Source of the DNA: Blastopirellula marina
Lineage (GTDB): Bacteria > Planctomycetota > Planctomycetia > Pirellulales > Pirellulaceae
NCBI RefSeq assembly: GCF_002967765.1
Contig: NZ_PUHY01000012.1
Location: 310,001-374,000 of the forward strand
DNA length: 64,000 nt
Reading direction: 5' to 3'
Shown: in pieces, positions 48,455 to 57,836 of the stretch
Numbering within the stretch: the stretch's first letter is position 1
Layout: each line of letters opens with the position of its first letter
Notes under the pieces: generated by a model
The model's database searches: none
What the model was told of the DNA's origin: nothing
The model's input: only the letters and a program-made list of their open reading frames with translations
Program-made: the position numbers and the translations under genes

Positions 48455-49858
48455 ATGGATTTGCGACTTTTGAAGCTGTTCTCGGCGCTCTCGGTCGCCA
48501 TGGTGTTGCTCTGTGGAAACAACGCCTTTGCCCAGACCACGAATAACAATAATACAACCAACATCAACAACGTGGCTTCCGGTGTTTACGTTGACCCGCA
48601 AGGCGTGTTGAAGATGCGTCGGGCCAACGATCCGACGGGTCAGCTGATGCGTCAACGCGTTCAGCAGGCGACGGCAGTTCTGGCTCCGGAACTGAATCGC
48701 CCGAGCAAGCTTCGTAAGATCTCGCTCAACCGTCTCGAAAAGGCTGCCGCCGAAGCTGCTGCCAAGGGTGGCGGACTTCCAGAAGAAATGAAGAACCTCG
48801 CCGGTCTTACCGAGATCCGCTACGTTTTCTACTACCCTGAAACCAAAGACATCGTGATCGCCGGTATGGCGGAAGGGTTCGTGAAGGACCTCAACGGAGT
48901 CAACGTTGGTACTTACACCGGCAAGGCGACCCTGCAGCTTGAAGACCTGATCGTTGCCCTGCGTGCTTATGGTCCTTATACCAAGGGCGCTGGTCACGTC
49001 AGCGTTTCGATCGATCCAACCAAAGAAGGTTTGGAACGTTTGAACAAAGTGATTGCTTCGATCCCGCAGACGAGTGTCCGTCCTGGCGACACTGCGACCA
49101 TCGTCAACGCGATGAAGAATGCCCTGGGCATGCAGAACGTTTCCGTCCGAGGCATTTCGCCAAACACGCACTTCGCACGCGTGATGGTGGAAGCAGATTA
49201 CCGGATGAAGCTGATCGGGATTGGCCTGGAACAACCACCAGTCAATATTCCTAGCTACGTCGAGAAGGCCCGCCCAGGTTCGATCGCAGCCAATGCGATG
49301 CAGCGATGGTGGTTCGTGCCAAACTACGACTGTGTGATGGTTTCTGAGGATGGTCTGGCGATGCAGTTGCAGGGCGAAGGTGTTCAGTTGGTCGGCGAAA
49401 GCGAAGTCGTTACCAACCAAGGTGGTCGCCAGAGGACGAATGCTCAAGATCGCTCTAGCTATATCTTCACCAGCACGTTCACCAAGAAATATCCTGAGCT
49501 CGCCGAACGAGAAGCCGTTTATGGTCAGCTGCGTGACCTGATCGACATGATGATCTGTGCCGCTTACATCCAGGAACAAGACTACTACCAACAAAGTGGT
49601 TTCGACCTTGGTATCTTCGCTGATGAAGATGGCTACCCAGTCGAAACGGGCAATGCCCCGCAAACCGTGGAAACGGCTGTCAACGCAATCTGGAAGGGCA
49701 ATCGCCTGCTAACTCCGATCGGTGGCGGTGTCGACATCCAAGCCAAGCTTGCCCTCACCCCAGACAACGTCCAAACGGATGAAAAGGGTGAACTGACCGA
49801 AACCCAGAAGGGCATCTCGCTCAACAATCTGGCCCCAGGTCAGTGGTGGTGGGACTAA
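48455..49858 (+). CDS. DUF1598-type secreted protein
   Basis: A 467-residue exported protein. The ATG at 48455 starts a signal peptide (LLKLFSALSVAMVLLCGNNAFA) followed by an Asn/Thr-rich linker (TTNNNNTTNINN). The globular part resembles DUF1598, a family of unknown function found mainly in planctomycetes. A longer frame begins at 48386 without a ribosome-binding site, while AGGGA precedes the chosen ATG. A clean terminator follows. No catalytic residues are recognised. Confidence 0.8.
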   Translation: MDLRLLKLFSALSVAMVLLCGNNAFAQTTNNNNTTNINNVASGVYVDPQGVLKMRRANDPTGQLMRQRVQQATAVLAPELNRPSKLRKISLNRLEKAAAEAAAKGGGLPEEMKNLAGLTEIRYVFYYPETKDIVIAGMAEGFVKDLNGVNVGTYTGKATLQLEDLIVALRAYGPYTKGAGHVSVSIDPTKEGLERLNKVIASIPQTSVRPGDTATIVNAMKNALGMQNVSVRGISPNTHFARVMVEADYRMKLIGIGLEQPPVNIPSYVEKARPGSIAANAMQRWWFVPNYDCVMVSEDGLAMQLQGEGVQLVGESEVVTNQGGRQRTNAQDRSSYIFTSTFTKKYPELAEREAVYGQLRDLIDMMICAAYIQEQDYYQQSGFDLGIFADEDGYPVETGNAPQTVETAVNAIWKGNRLLTPIGGGVDIQAKLALTPDNVQTDEKGELTETQKGISLNNLAPGQWWWD

Positions 49859-49891
49859 CGTTCTGCTCGCCGAGCAAACCCAATCGAACAG

Positions 49892-49919
49892 CGCCGAGTC
49901 CACAAAACTCGGCGTTTTT
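49892..49919 (+). terminator. Rho-independent terminator after the DUF1598 gene
   Basis: CGCCGAGT pairs with ACTCGGCG and is followed by TTTTT, 33 bases after the stop codon. Confidence 0.85.
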
Positions 49920-50043
49920 CGTTTCTTGGCCTTCCCATCAGATGGCTACCTGGTCGACGTCCGGTTATCGAGATGCCGCTGGGATCTTATAATGATGGGC
50001 AATCATCACAACGCACCCCCACAAGGTAACCAAGGGAATCTCG

Positions 50044-50475
50044 ATGAAAACCGCCACGATCCAGACCAACAAGGGCACCATCAAGCTGGAACTGTTCGAC
50101 GAAAAAGTCCCCAAGACGGTCGCGAACTTCGAGAAGCTGGCCGGCGAAGGCTTCTACGATGGCCTGAAGTTTCATCGCGTGATTCCCGACTTCATGGTCC
50201 AAACTGGTTGCCCTAGTGGAACCGGCACCGGTGGCCCCGGCTACAAATTTGCCGACGAGTTCCATCCTGACTTGAAGCATGACGGACCTGGCATCCTTTC
50301 AATGGCCAATGCCGGCCCGAACACCAACGGTTCGCAGTTCTTCATCACCCATGTCGAAACCCCTTGGCTCGACAACAAGCACTCGGTCTTCGGTAAGGTT
50401 CTGGAAGGCCAGGACATTGTCGACACGATCGAGCAAGGCGACGTGATGGAAAAGGTCACCGTCAGCGAAGGCTAA
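50044..50475 (+). CDS. Cyclophilin-type peptidyl-prolyl cis-trans isomerase
   Basis: A 143-residue cytoplasmic cyclophilin, which catalyses proline isomerisation. [13 protein letters not shown] contains the catalytic Arg, and [17 protein letters not shown] and [11 protein letters not shown] are the binding-pocket blocks. It has no signal peptide, so it is the cytosolic (PpiB-like) form. AGGGAAT lies ahead of the ATG and a terminator follows. Confidence 0.95.
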   Translation: MKTATIQTNKGTIKLELFDEKVPKTVANFEKLAGEGFYDGLKFHRVIPDFMVQTGCPSGTGTGGPGYKFADEFHPDLKHDGPGILSMANAGPNTNGSQFFITHVETPWLDNKHSVFGKVLEGQDIVDTIEQGDVMEKVTVSEG

Positions 50476-50500
50476 GATCAAGCCACCGCAATCAATTCAG

Positions 50501-50530
50501 CAAGCGACCTCCCCTTATGGAGGTCGCTTG
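50501..50530. terminator. Terminator between cyclophilin and glycerate kinase genes
   Basis: A perfect 12-base-pair stem, CAAGCGACCTCC with GGAGGTCGCTTG, around CCTTAT. T runs are weak on both sides, but its place between convergent genes supports the call. Confidence 0.65.
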
Positions 50531-50552
50531 TTGCATTTGATATAACCGGAAA

Positions 50553-51941
50553 TCACTTTGGCTGCGGTTGTACCCGATCGACCACCACCACACGGACGTC
50601 GCACACGTTGGTATGCGTTGGCCCCGTTTTGATCAACCGATCGAGCGGCTGAAAGAAGTGATAAGCATCGTTCTTATTGAGGTACGCGGCCGGATCGAGG
50701 CCGCTCGCTTGCATCGCGTGGATAGACGAGGCATCCATCCAGGCACCTGCGGCATCGGTTGGGCCATCTTCGCCATCGGTTCCTCCACTGAGAATCGCGA
50801 TTCCCTCGAGGGCCCCGGCACCTTGCTGTGAGATTGCCTCGGCAGTCGCGGCGAGGACAAGTTGTTGGTTTCGTCCCCCTAGTCCGCGTTGTGAATCTTC
50901 CACTAATTTGACGACTGGTTCTCCGCCAGTGATCAAACAATCGGGGCCTGCTTCACTTTGCATCTTGTAAGCCATCTTCAACAGATGCATCCCGACGTCC
51001 TCGGCTTGTCCTTCCATGCTGGTCGCGCAGTGCATCACATGCGAATAGCCTCGCTTTTCAGCCTCCACCCCAGCGGCATCAACGGCTACGGCGTTGTTGC
51101 CAATCACGTAATTCGCCACGCTGCATGTCGTGCGTGAATCATTTCGAGGGTAACGCTCGGCCTTTTCGCTGAGTCGCTTCACGATCGAGGCAAACTTTGG
51201 ATCTTGATCGGCCGCTAGTTTTTTCAGCACCGCCAAAGCATGAGCTGCCGTGGTCGAATTTGGCACGGTCGGTCCTGACGCAATCACGTCAAGCGGATCA
51301 CCGAGCACATCCGAGATGATCAAACTGACCAGATTGCCCGCGCGACAGGCCATCGCCAGACCATGCCCCTTGAATCGGCTCAGCTGTTTACGAACAGTGT
51401 TCAGCTGCTCGATGTTCGCCCCAGCAGCGCTCAGAAATTTGGTGATCTCCTGCTTCTCGCTTAGGCTCACACCGTCAATCGGAGCGGGCAGCAAAGCCGA
51501 TCCCCCCCCCGAAATCAAGCAAATACAAAGATCGTGCACGGTCATCGATTCGGCCATCTGCAAGATTCGCCGTGTGATCTCGACACCTTTTTGCGTGGGC
51601 GAGTTTTGGCCCGCCGGGCGTCCTGCCTGGAGTTCGATATGGGTCAACTCTTGTACGCAATCTGCCGGCACGCTCAGTAGACCGCGCACCTGCTTTTCGT
51701 CGAGCAATTTTTCTCCGAGAGCCCTCTGCAGGCCGATTGCCATGCCGGCTCCCGCTTTGCCACCACCAACGACAAAGATTCGCTTTATCGCCGGCAGATA
51801 GAATTCGGACTCGCCGACAAAAAGGGTATCATCAACCACTTCAACGGCATCGTATACCAACTCATCACTACGAACTGCACTGACGCCGGCTTGCCAAATC
51901 GCTTGGACATCCTCGGCAAGTTGCTGAGGGGTTCGCTTCAT
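50553..51941 (-). CDS. Glycerate 2-kinase (MOFRL family)
   Basis: A 462-residue protein of the DUF4147-MOFRL glycerate kinase type (GckA/TtuD), which phosphorylates glycerate with ATP. The VGGGKAGAGMA segment near the N-terminus, the SGGGSALLPAP loop around residue 145 and the C-terminal GGTDGEDGPTDAAGA block are family hallmarks. It would act in glyoxylate or serine-cycle metabolism. The Gly-rich loop is encoded by a run of nine Gs (nine Cs on the plus strand, about 51502-51510), a slippage-prone site. An upstream ATG six codons earlier is also possible. The next gene upstream ends 18 bases away. Confidence 0.92.
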   Translation of the reverse strand: MKRTPQQLAEDVQAIWQAGVSAVRSDELVYDAVEVVDDTLFVGESEFYLPAIKRIFVVGGGKAGAGMAIGLQRALGEKLLDEKQVRGLLSVPADCVQELTHIELQAGRPAGQNSPTQKGVEITRRILQMAESMTVHDLCICLISGGGSALLPAPIDGVSLSEKQEITKFLSAAGANIEQLNTVRKQLSRFKGHGLAMACRAGNLVSLIISDVLGDPLDVIASGPTVPNSTTAAHALAVLKKLAADQDPKFASIVKRLSEKAERYPRNDSRTTCSVANYVIGNNAVAVDAAGVEAEKRGYSHVMHCATSMEGQAEDVGMHLLKMAYKMQSEAGPDCLITGGEPVVKLVEDSQRGLGGRNQQLVLAATAEAISQQGAGALEGIAILSGGTDGEDGPTDAAGAWMDASSIHAMQASGLDPAAYLNKNDAYHFFQPLDRLIKTGPTHTNVCDVRVVVVDRVQPQPK

Positions 51942-51977
51942 GGTGAAACTCCTTGGCAAGAGAAAAGCGAGAACGGC

Positions 51978-52586
51978 TTACATGATCCGAATGATATCGG
52001 TCCATTGTTGCTTCTGTTCTACCAGAATCTGACCGAGCGGATTATCGTCGTCCGCGCAGCAAACTAAACCAATCAGATAGCCAGTTCCCTGATAATCGAC
52101 GCGTCCCGACACGGCCGTCCACGGAGTCCCTTCACCATGATGCCCTGGCAAGTTGGCTTGCGTGAAAAAGCGTTGTGAGAAGCCACGTGTGCTCATCTGA
52201 CCTGGCCAACGGTAAACATCGGGACGATGAGCACGAACAACCGCCATCATCTGCGGAAGGAAATGTTCCATCAAACCACGAAGGGTCTCTTCGCTGATCA
52301 TATCGTGTCCGCGGCCTGCCTGCGCAACGACAATTGCCACAATCCTTACCGGCACGTTATAAATCCGTACCTCCGGTCCCAATAACGACTTCGGGCCAGA
52401 AGGAACCATCGGGTCGATGGCGATTTCAACCGGTTCGACTTCCGGCGGAAGATCCTTCTTTGGTAGCACGTACAGATAGACGATCACGCCCACGACAACG
52501 AGCCCGATCACCAATCCCAGCAAAATCGGCGAGATCACTTGTCCCACAAGAACGAGCATTGGAAATGACAAGTCGAAGTTGGCCAT
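51978..52586 (-). CDS. Membrane-anchored protein, function unknown
   Basis: A 202-residue protein with an N-terminal hydrophobic segment (ISPILLGLVIGLVVVGVIVYLYVL) and a soluble domain of about 150 residues without recognised motifs. AGGA lies just upstream of adjacent ATG codons. It begins the likely operon with the glycerate kinase gene, whose start is 36 bases after this stop, but no metabolic link is visible. Confidence 0.7.
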   Translation of the reverse strand: MANFDLSFPMLVLVGQVISPILLGLVIGLVVVGVIVYLYVLPKKDLPPEVEPVEIAIDPMVPSGPKSLLGPEVRIYNVPVRIVAIVVAQAGRGHDMISEETLRGLMEHFLPQMMAVVRAHRPDVYRWPGQMSTRGFSQRFFTQANLPGHHGEGTPWTAVSGRVDYQGTGYLIGLVCCADDDNPLGQILVEQKQQWTDIIRIM

Positions 52587-52705
52587 CATAGTCCTAGGCA
52601 AGCCGTTCGTCGGTCGAGGATGTCACGCAAAGGCAGCTATGCAAACGATCGTAGCGAATAGACACCGCTGATCGCAACTCCTGCGGAGAACAACGCGTGG
52701 CACAA

Positions 52706-55435
52706 TTACGGCTGGATCGTCTGAAAACGATTATTACCGTTACCCGTATCGAGTCCAGGTGCGATCTCCGGTCCTCGAGCAGCTTCGTACATGTGGACGG
52801 TCACATCATCAAGAAAGACCTGACCGGTATCGGCTAGTTCGAACGTCAGCTGCATCGTATCGTTATTTCCGGTCGCCCGAATGAGCGTAAATTCGGTCCA
52901 TTCGGCCGCTTCTTTGAGATGCAAACCGAGTTCGCGTCCGCCCAGCGAATCGTAAATCGCCACGCCTCCAGACTCGTCCGAAAGTCGTTGAGGAATGCGG
53001 ATCCAACCTCGAATCAATACTAAGCGGTCATGCTCTAACTTCACCGGCGCACTATGAATCGCGATCGGCGCCTGCTCAGGTCGAGCATACAACCCTTGGG
53101 CGTCAGGTTTCACACGCATCGCCACTGCGTAGTTGCCGCTGTGAGGCTGCTGTGGCGTGAACTCGACCTCCGAGTCAAACCCTGGCTGTGGAGTTTTTAC
53201 CTGAACCCAACCGCTGTTCAACAAGAACGTTGGATCTTCCATCTGGCCGCCAGGCAAGAGGTTGCCGGCTGGACGGAGATATTGCAAATTTCCCTGCAAC
53301 CGCGATGCAAAAGGAATCAGGTCGTACGAGATCAGCGTAGGGTTCGTCAGCGGATACTCATACAGGGAAGCCCATTGTTGCCATTGCATCTTCTGTACGC
53401 GTGCTACTTTGTTTTCAGCCTGCATCGCCAGGCGATACGCCTCTTGAAGATTCTCCGCTTCGTACATTCGTTCAGCCTGACGCACTTCGGCCCAAGCCTG
53501 GTTGATGCCACGCGAGATGGCCGATGACTGGGTGGGGGACTCTAATGCACGGCGAACGCTCTCAGCCAAGTTGAACTCATGCTGGGCGATATCAATCCGC
53601 AGCTTCACCAAATTCACTCGGTTTCGCTCGCTGCGATTGATCAAGTCACGAATGACACGGCGATCTTGGGTAAGCACCACGAGCGAGACGTGCTCCATAC
53701 GATCGAGATGAACTTGCATGTCTCCTAAGCCACGGCTTTGCTCGACCCAGTGAATGCCGGAATCGCCAATCAAATGCGCCTCGGCCGCCATCGGCACACC
53801 TCGCACGCTGACGGTAACCTTTCGCTCGGGAACCGGATCAATGACTAGGTGATCGTTCCGACCGGTTCGTACGGCGATTAAAAGAATAGCCGTATCCGTC
53901 GCCATGAGCGAAACATGGACGTTGGGATCGTTGCACGAAGCACCTTCCATGCGTCGACCGGCAGCGACCCAGGGCTGGATCAAATCAAGCCGACGATTGA
54001 TCAGCTCCAATGCAAGCCCGCGCGCTGTATTCGCTGGATGTTCGGCATTGAGTGGCTCGTTGCTTTCAAACAGAACACCCCGAACGCCATTGGCAATCGC
54101 CAGGAAGGTTGCTTTCTCAAGTTGAACCGGCTGGAATCCCATCGGCACGCTCGACTGCTGTGCCAAAAGCGAAACTTGTCGCTGTGAGTTCGGGCTGAAC
54201 TGGGTTGGGATAACCGCCCAGCGGATCGCATTGGGAGAAGCAAACAATCCCCACGATTGCATCCATTGGGCATAATCGGACAAAGACTGCGATGTCCCCA
54301 AGGTCGTTCGTCGGGTGGCGATCACATCGCTGTGCTGACTGAAATCGCGAATTCGGTTTTGCGTAATTGCCAAAATCGGTCGTGGTTTTGAACCATCAAG
54401 TAGTCGCAGATCAGACGCACGAATCGCAAAGTCGGAGAAGCCGTCTTCGCCACTGGTTACCGGAAGCTCCCAGGCCAACACGGCTGATTGATCGGCGGGC
54501 GAACGTTCTTCTGGCGGCGAACTGACGCTCCACATGTTGTAGCGAAGCAGTTCTTGTTGCAATCGCGGAGAAGGGGCCTGACTGGTTCGAATCGCGGTGA
54601 AGCCCAACTGCCGAAGCAGACCGAGCGGTTCGCCATTGTAGTCGATGATGCGTGGAACTTCCGGGTGATCGTTGACCTCGATCACCTGACCGTTGGTGGT
54701 TGAATCGGAACGCTGTGGAGCCAGCTGCACATTGACACCGGTCGTACCTGGCATCCCGCGAACTCCGCTGCTGGTCTCAGGACGCTGGGTCACCGTTGCC
54801 GTTTGCCCTACGTTCAGCATCCCTTCACCGTCCAGGTTATCGATCTGCACGTTGACGGGACCGGGCTTGGTATACAGGTTTAGCACGATGTAGTCGACGT
54901 ACGCTTCGCGCGGATCGAACTCGGCACCATGCTCGCTTCGCAGGGCGGCCACTTGCTGACGAACTTGCGCATCGATGTCGCGAATTCCGATTGAAGACCA
55001 ACGGTTGGGTTCACCATACCGATCACCGAAAACCAACGTCACGCGAGGTTGCCGGGTTTGAGGATCGATCGCCCGAGGAAAGACAACACGCGCCGCGACT
55101 TGAATCCCTTGTCGATCTGATTTGAGCCACACCGAATACTTGAGGTCGGTAACCACCCGCGCTGGCGGCACCGCGTGGCCGTAGTAAGCGTATGTACCAG
55201 GGCCACAGTGCAAACTGATCAATTCACTCGAGGCGCCCATATGAGAATCGCCCACTTTGCGTTCATGAGCAATTTGCGTAGCGCCAACGTCGTTAGGCAT
55301 CTGAACCCAACTCGTTCGCGCGTTCTCGAAGTCGTCGATCACGTCGGCCAGCGCGCAGCGTGATAAGATGTCGCTTAAAAGCAACATCGCCACAATGGGA
55401 ACGAGAATCTTGCTTGCCGCGTGACTGAATTGCAC
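52706..55435 (-). CDS. Large secreted protein with carbohydrate-binding-like ends
   Basis: A 909-residue exported protein. After the signal peptide (residues 1-31), the first 190 residues (DVIDDFENARTSWVQ... ) resemble galactose-binding-like carbohydrate-binding domains, and so do the last 160 (NLLPGGQMEDPTF, GQVFLDDVTVHMYE). The centre (about 240-520) contains a segment with the feel of a TIM-barrel glycoside hydrolase (LGFTAIRTSQAPS, RWAVIPTQF), but no catalytic acid pair can be pointed to. A helical, charged stretch lies near residues 610-690. I infer a cell-surface or periplasmic role in polysaccharide interaction; enzymatic activity is unproven. Confidence 0.7.
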   Translation of the reverse strand: MQFSHAASKILVPIVAMLLLSDILSRCALADVIDDFENARTSWVQMPNDVGATQIAHERKVGDSHMGASSELISLHCGPGTYAYYGHAVPPARVVTDLKYSVWLKSDRQGIQVAARVVFPRAIDPQTRQPRVTLVFGDRYGEPNRWSSIGIRDIDAQVRQQVAALRSEHGAEFDPREAYVDYIVLNLYTKPGPVNVQIDNLDGEGMLNVGQTATVTQRPETSSGVRGMPGTTGVNVQLAPQRSDSTTNGQVIEVNDHPEVPRIIDYNGEPLGLLRQLGFTAIRTSQAPSPRLQQELLRYNMWSVSSPPEERSPADQSAVLAWELPVTSGEDGFSDFAIRASDLRLLDGSKPRPILAITQNRIRDFSQHSDVIATRRTTLGTSQSLSDYAQWMQSWGLFASPNAIRWAVIPTQFSPNSQRQVSLLAQQSSVPMGFQPVQLEKATFLAIANGVRGVLFESNEPLNAEHPANTARGLALELINRRLDLIQPWVAAGRRMEGASCNDPNVHVSLMATDTAILLIAVRTGRNDHLVIDPVPERKVTVSVRGVPMAAEAHLIGDSGIHWVEQSRGLGDMQVHLDRMEHVSLVVLTQDRRVIRDLINRSERNRVNLVKLRIDIAQHEFNLAESVRRALESPTQSSAISRGINQAWAEVRQAERMYEAENLQEAYRLAMQAENKVARVQKMQWQQWASLYEYPLTNPTLISYDLIPFASRLQGNLQYLRPAGNLLPGGQMEDPTFLLNSGWVQVKTPQPGFDSEVEFTPQQPHSGNYAVAMRVKPDAQGLYARPEQAPIAIHSAPVKLEHDRLVLIRGWIRIPQRLSDESGGVAIYDSLGGRELGLHLKEAAEWTEFTLIRATGNNDTMQLTFELADTGQVFLDDVTVHMYEAARGPEIAPGLDTGNGNNRFQTIQP

Positions 55436-55629
55436 GCCCGGTGTTTCCTTATTACAACGCGATGTTTCCTCGGTCGTAAGTCGTGCTTGTACCGGGATTT
55501 AGAATCCAATTCCAGATCAATCATGGGGTAAAAATACAACATGTCGCCTTGCCACCACTTTTTCAAAGATTCTGCAAACCGTTTCATGGCAGCTACTTAG
55601 AACAAATCTGGCGTATGACAGCACGAACG

Positions 55630-55645
55630 TGGCACGGCGGGTGCA
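55630..55645 (+). promoter_or_regulatory. Candidate sigma-54 promoter
   Basis: TGGCAC (55630-55635), five bases, then GTGCA: the sigma-54 -24/-12 pattern TGGCAC-N5-TTGCA with one mismatch and exact spacing. The predicted start near 55657 precedes the small gene at 55690. Confidence 0.5.
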
Positions 55646-55689
55646 AATAATCGTGTCAGAAGCGAACATCACAATTGCGGAGAATCAAC

Positions 55690-55989
55690 ATGAGCCACGC
55701 CAACCAACCTATCGACGAACAAGCCGCCGCCCAAGAAGAATTGCCGAAGGACCTGGTCGAACTGGCGATCATGATCGCTAAGCTGCCAAGCGAGCACCGC
55801 GAAGTGCTGGAACCGGCCGTCAACAAGGTGATCGAGAACAGCCGACGTCGCCGTCGCATTTACACCTTGGTTCAAGAAGCATTGAGCCAGTTGCGGCTCG
55901 ACATGAAGTACCTGATGTTCGACCTGGAAGCGACCCGTCGCGAACGAGACCAGTACAAATCGGAATCGGGTGGACACGACGAAGAATAA
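55690..55989 (+). CDS. Small helical protein, possibly regulatory
   Basis: A 99-residue soluble protein that is almost all helix, with a run of arginines (NSRRRRRIYTLVQ) in the middle and an acidic end. Its length and the basic helix suggest nucleic-acid or protein binding, but I recognise no domain. GGAG stands ahead of the ATG, with a sigma-54-like promoter about 50 bases upstream, so expression may depend on RpoN and an activator. A strong terminator follows, making it a single-gene unit. Confidence 0.65.
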   Translation: MSHANQPIDEQAAAQEELPKDLVELAIMIAKLPSEHREVLEPAVNKVIENSRRRRRIYTLVQEALSQLRLDMKYLMFDLEATRRERDQYKSESGGHDEE

Positions 55990-56026
55990 TCGATTCGGTC
56001 TCACGCGAGTTTCGGAACTCCAACTC

Positions 56027-56075
56027 AGCGTGGCAATGTAACCCCGGCGGGAGTTTTTGCATTGCCACGCTTTTT
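56027..56075 (+). terminator. Rho-independent terminator after the small helical protein gene
   Basis: AGCGTGGCAATG pairs perfectly with CATTGCCACGCT around a 21-base loop, followed by TTTT. Confidence 0.8.
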
Positions 56076-56159
56076 CGTTGAAAGTAGCGACCCTCTTTTG
56101 TCGTCGCAGAAAATATCGCCTGCGGTTCCGTATTAATCCCAAGCTCCAAACGGGCGAAT

Positions 56160-56579
56160 CTACTTCGACTCTAAGTCGAAATCGGCGACGTTTTCACCGT
56201 CAGCAGTCACCTCGAATTCCAATTCTGACTGATCGTTGTACTTCACCGGTACAATTTCAGGCACAGCCGCAACTGGCTCACCTTCCATGGTTTCGGTTGG
56301 TCCCTGAGCAGTTGTAATCTGAACTTTGTTAGGACCGATCCTGGCGCCTCTCTGGTTGCCGGTATAGTTTAACTCGTACTTTCCTTCTTCATCGGTAATC
56401 GCCCCAGACGGCCTCCCCTGGCCGGAAACAAACACCACCGTGGCGTTGGGTAATGGCTCTCCATCCATGGTCACGGTTCCAGTAACACCCACCACGTCAG
56501 GATCGCCACCTCCGCCACACCCGACGGCAAACGCAAGTCCGGCAAGAAGTGCGAAGTAAAAAACATTCACAGAACGCAT
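56160..56579 (-). CDS. Carboxypeptidase-regulatory-like lipoprotein
   Basis: A 139-residue exported protein. The signal (VNVFYFALLAGLAFAVGC) ends in a lipobox-like AVGC, with Cys as the first mature residue. The mature part has the transthyretin-like beta-sandwich pattern (VTGTVTMDGEPLPNATVVFV, GAITDEEGKYELNY) of carboxypeptidase regulatory domains. Such lipoproteins often directly follow DUF1559 genes in planctomycetes, as here (62 bases downstream, same strand). An ATG eleven codons upstream is less likely. Confidence 0.8.
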   Translation of the reverse strand: MRSVNVFYFALLAGLAFAVGCGGGGDPDVVGVTGTVTMDGEPLPNATVVFVSGQGRPSGAITDEEGKYELNYTGNQRGARIGPNKVQITTAQGPTETMEGEPVAAVPEIVPVKYNDQSELEFEVTADGENVADFDLESK

Positions 56580-56641
56580 CGAGATATCTCCTCGTAACAA
56601 TTGATACAACATCTAGGGAAAACGCGGTTACGAGGTACCGG

Positions 56642-57655
56642 TTACTGCTGAGTAAATACTAACTTGTCTTCGATCGAGAACATGCGTTGGTACACACCAT
56701 AGTTTGCACCACCGTTATTACGATCGAATGGATTACCGTTATTCCAGGCTGTCGCCGTGTGCTGAATGGTATCGCTAATAAATTTCACCGATCCATCGAC
56801 AAAGCAGAATTGAGCCCCACCTGGATGCTGACTGCCGGCGGTGCGATGAGGCTGTGGATTTCCATCTGGTTGCGTCCAGTTCAGCGCCCAACGACCGTTG
56901 ACCATCAGGCAGTTGGTCGCACCTTGAGCGTAGTCGACGATATCCTTCCCACAGTAAATACGTGATCGATTTCGACCGTTGTTGTCCATGTCCCAACGCG
57001 TTTCGGCAAGCATCGCGGTGTTGGTGGTGCCATCGATAATGTCTTTGAAGCCGGTTTCAAATCCTCGGTTAGTACGACCGAACACTCCATTAAAGCGAAG
57101 TCGGTTCGCGTTCTGATTCACCTTGTGATTCGACCATCCGTTGTAAGACGTACCGACGCCCTGGTAACTACTGGTCGCCGAATCAGGAATTGCTCCGTCC
57201 GTCCGTTGATCTGGCTTGGTATCGGAAGGGCAAGCGAAGATTGCCAGTGGGGTCTGACATACGACACGATTACCCGTGATCGTGTTTTCACCAGCCGGGT
57301 ACCGTGGGTCAAAGCGATCAAACTGATTCCCTTGTTCGATGTACTCCAGAAGTCCGACAGCCCAACCAAAGCCTGTACCTCCCTTTTCGCTATTCGGATT
57401 GCCGTCGAAGTGTCCTTGATACTGATGACCTATGGGGAAGCTCTTGTAGGTATCGTGATAGTTGTGGAGAGCAAGGCCCAAGTTCTTCAAATTATTGCTG
57501 CAGCTCATACGCCGCGCGGCCTCTCGCGCTTGCTGAACCGCAGGCAACAACAAGGCAATTAACACCCCAATAATGGCAATTACCACTAACAACTCGACCA
57601 GAGTAAACCCGCGAGCCTGGCGCGCGGACCGCTGAGTGACTAAGATCTGGTGCAT
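56642..57655 (-). CDS. DUF1559 family prepilin-like secreted protein, second copy
   Basis: A 337-residue paralogue of the protein at 7720-8826. The prepilin motif GFTLVELLVVIAIIGVLIALLLPAVQQAREAARR is the same to the residue, though the mature domains differ widely. The C-terminal block CFVDGSVKFISD matches the family's usual H-x-DG motif region. The start ATG at 57655 follows a GAGG-type ribosome-binding site. It heads an operon with the lipoprotein gene. Confidence 0.92.
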   Translation of the reverse strand: MHQILVTQRSARQARGFTLVELLVVIAIIGVLIALLLPAVQQAREAARRMSCSNNLKNLGLALHNYHDTYKSFPIGHQYQGHFDGNPNSEKGGTGFGWAVGLLEYIEQGNQFDRFDPRYPAGENTITGNRVVCQTPLAIFACPSDTKPDQRTDGAIPDSATSSYQGVGTSYNGWSNHKVNQNANRLRFNGVFGRTNRGFETGFKDIIDGTTNTAMLAETRWDMDNNGRNRSRIYCGKDIVDYAQGATNCLMVNGRWALNWTQPDGNPQPHRTAGSQHPGGAQFCFVDGSVKFISDTIQHTATAWNNGNPFDRNNGGANYGVYQRMFSIEDKLVFTQQ

Positions 57656-57790
57656 GAGAATCCTCCCCAGATAACAAGAAAAAGTGATGATGGAAATGAG
57701 AAAAGGGATCCAAGACCACTCTGCCTTGGATCAATGCCAAACATCGATTAATGAAGATGAGTAAACCGCTAACACGGCCTTAGTGACTCG

Positions 57791-57819
57791 GTGATACCAC
57801 CTACAAGGAGATACGTCAA
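57791..57819 (-). promoter_or_regulatory. Candidate sigma-70 promoter of the DUF1559/lipoprotein operon
   Basis: Minus-strand TTGACG (57814-57819) and TATCAC (57791-57796) with a 17-base spacer, giving a leader of about 130 bases. The remaining 500-base region to 58150 holds no gene. Confidence 0.5.
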
Positions 57820-57836
57820 ACACCATTAGCGGTGTT
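57819..57836. promoter_or_regulatory. Operator-like palindrome next to the -35
   Basis: AACACC and GGTGTT, six bases each, around ATTAGC; its edge touches the -35 element. ACCGCTAA recurs in the leader at about 57764-57772, suggesting a repeated protein-binding half-site. Confidence 0.4.

Noticed and set aside
48338-49663. Open frame of 441 codons on the minus strand over the DUF1598 gene
   Set aside because: The plus-strand frame has a signal peptide, promoter and terminator; the minus frame is rich in His and Arg, typical of antisense reading of biased codons.
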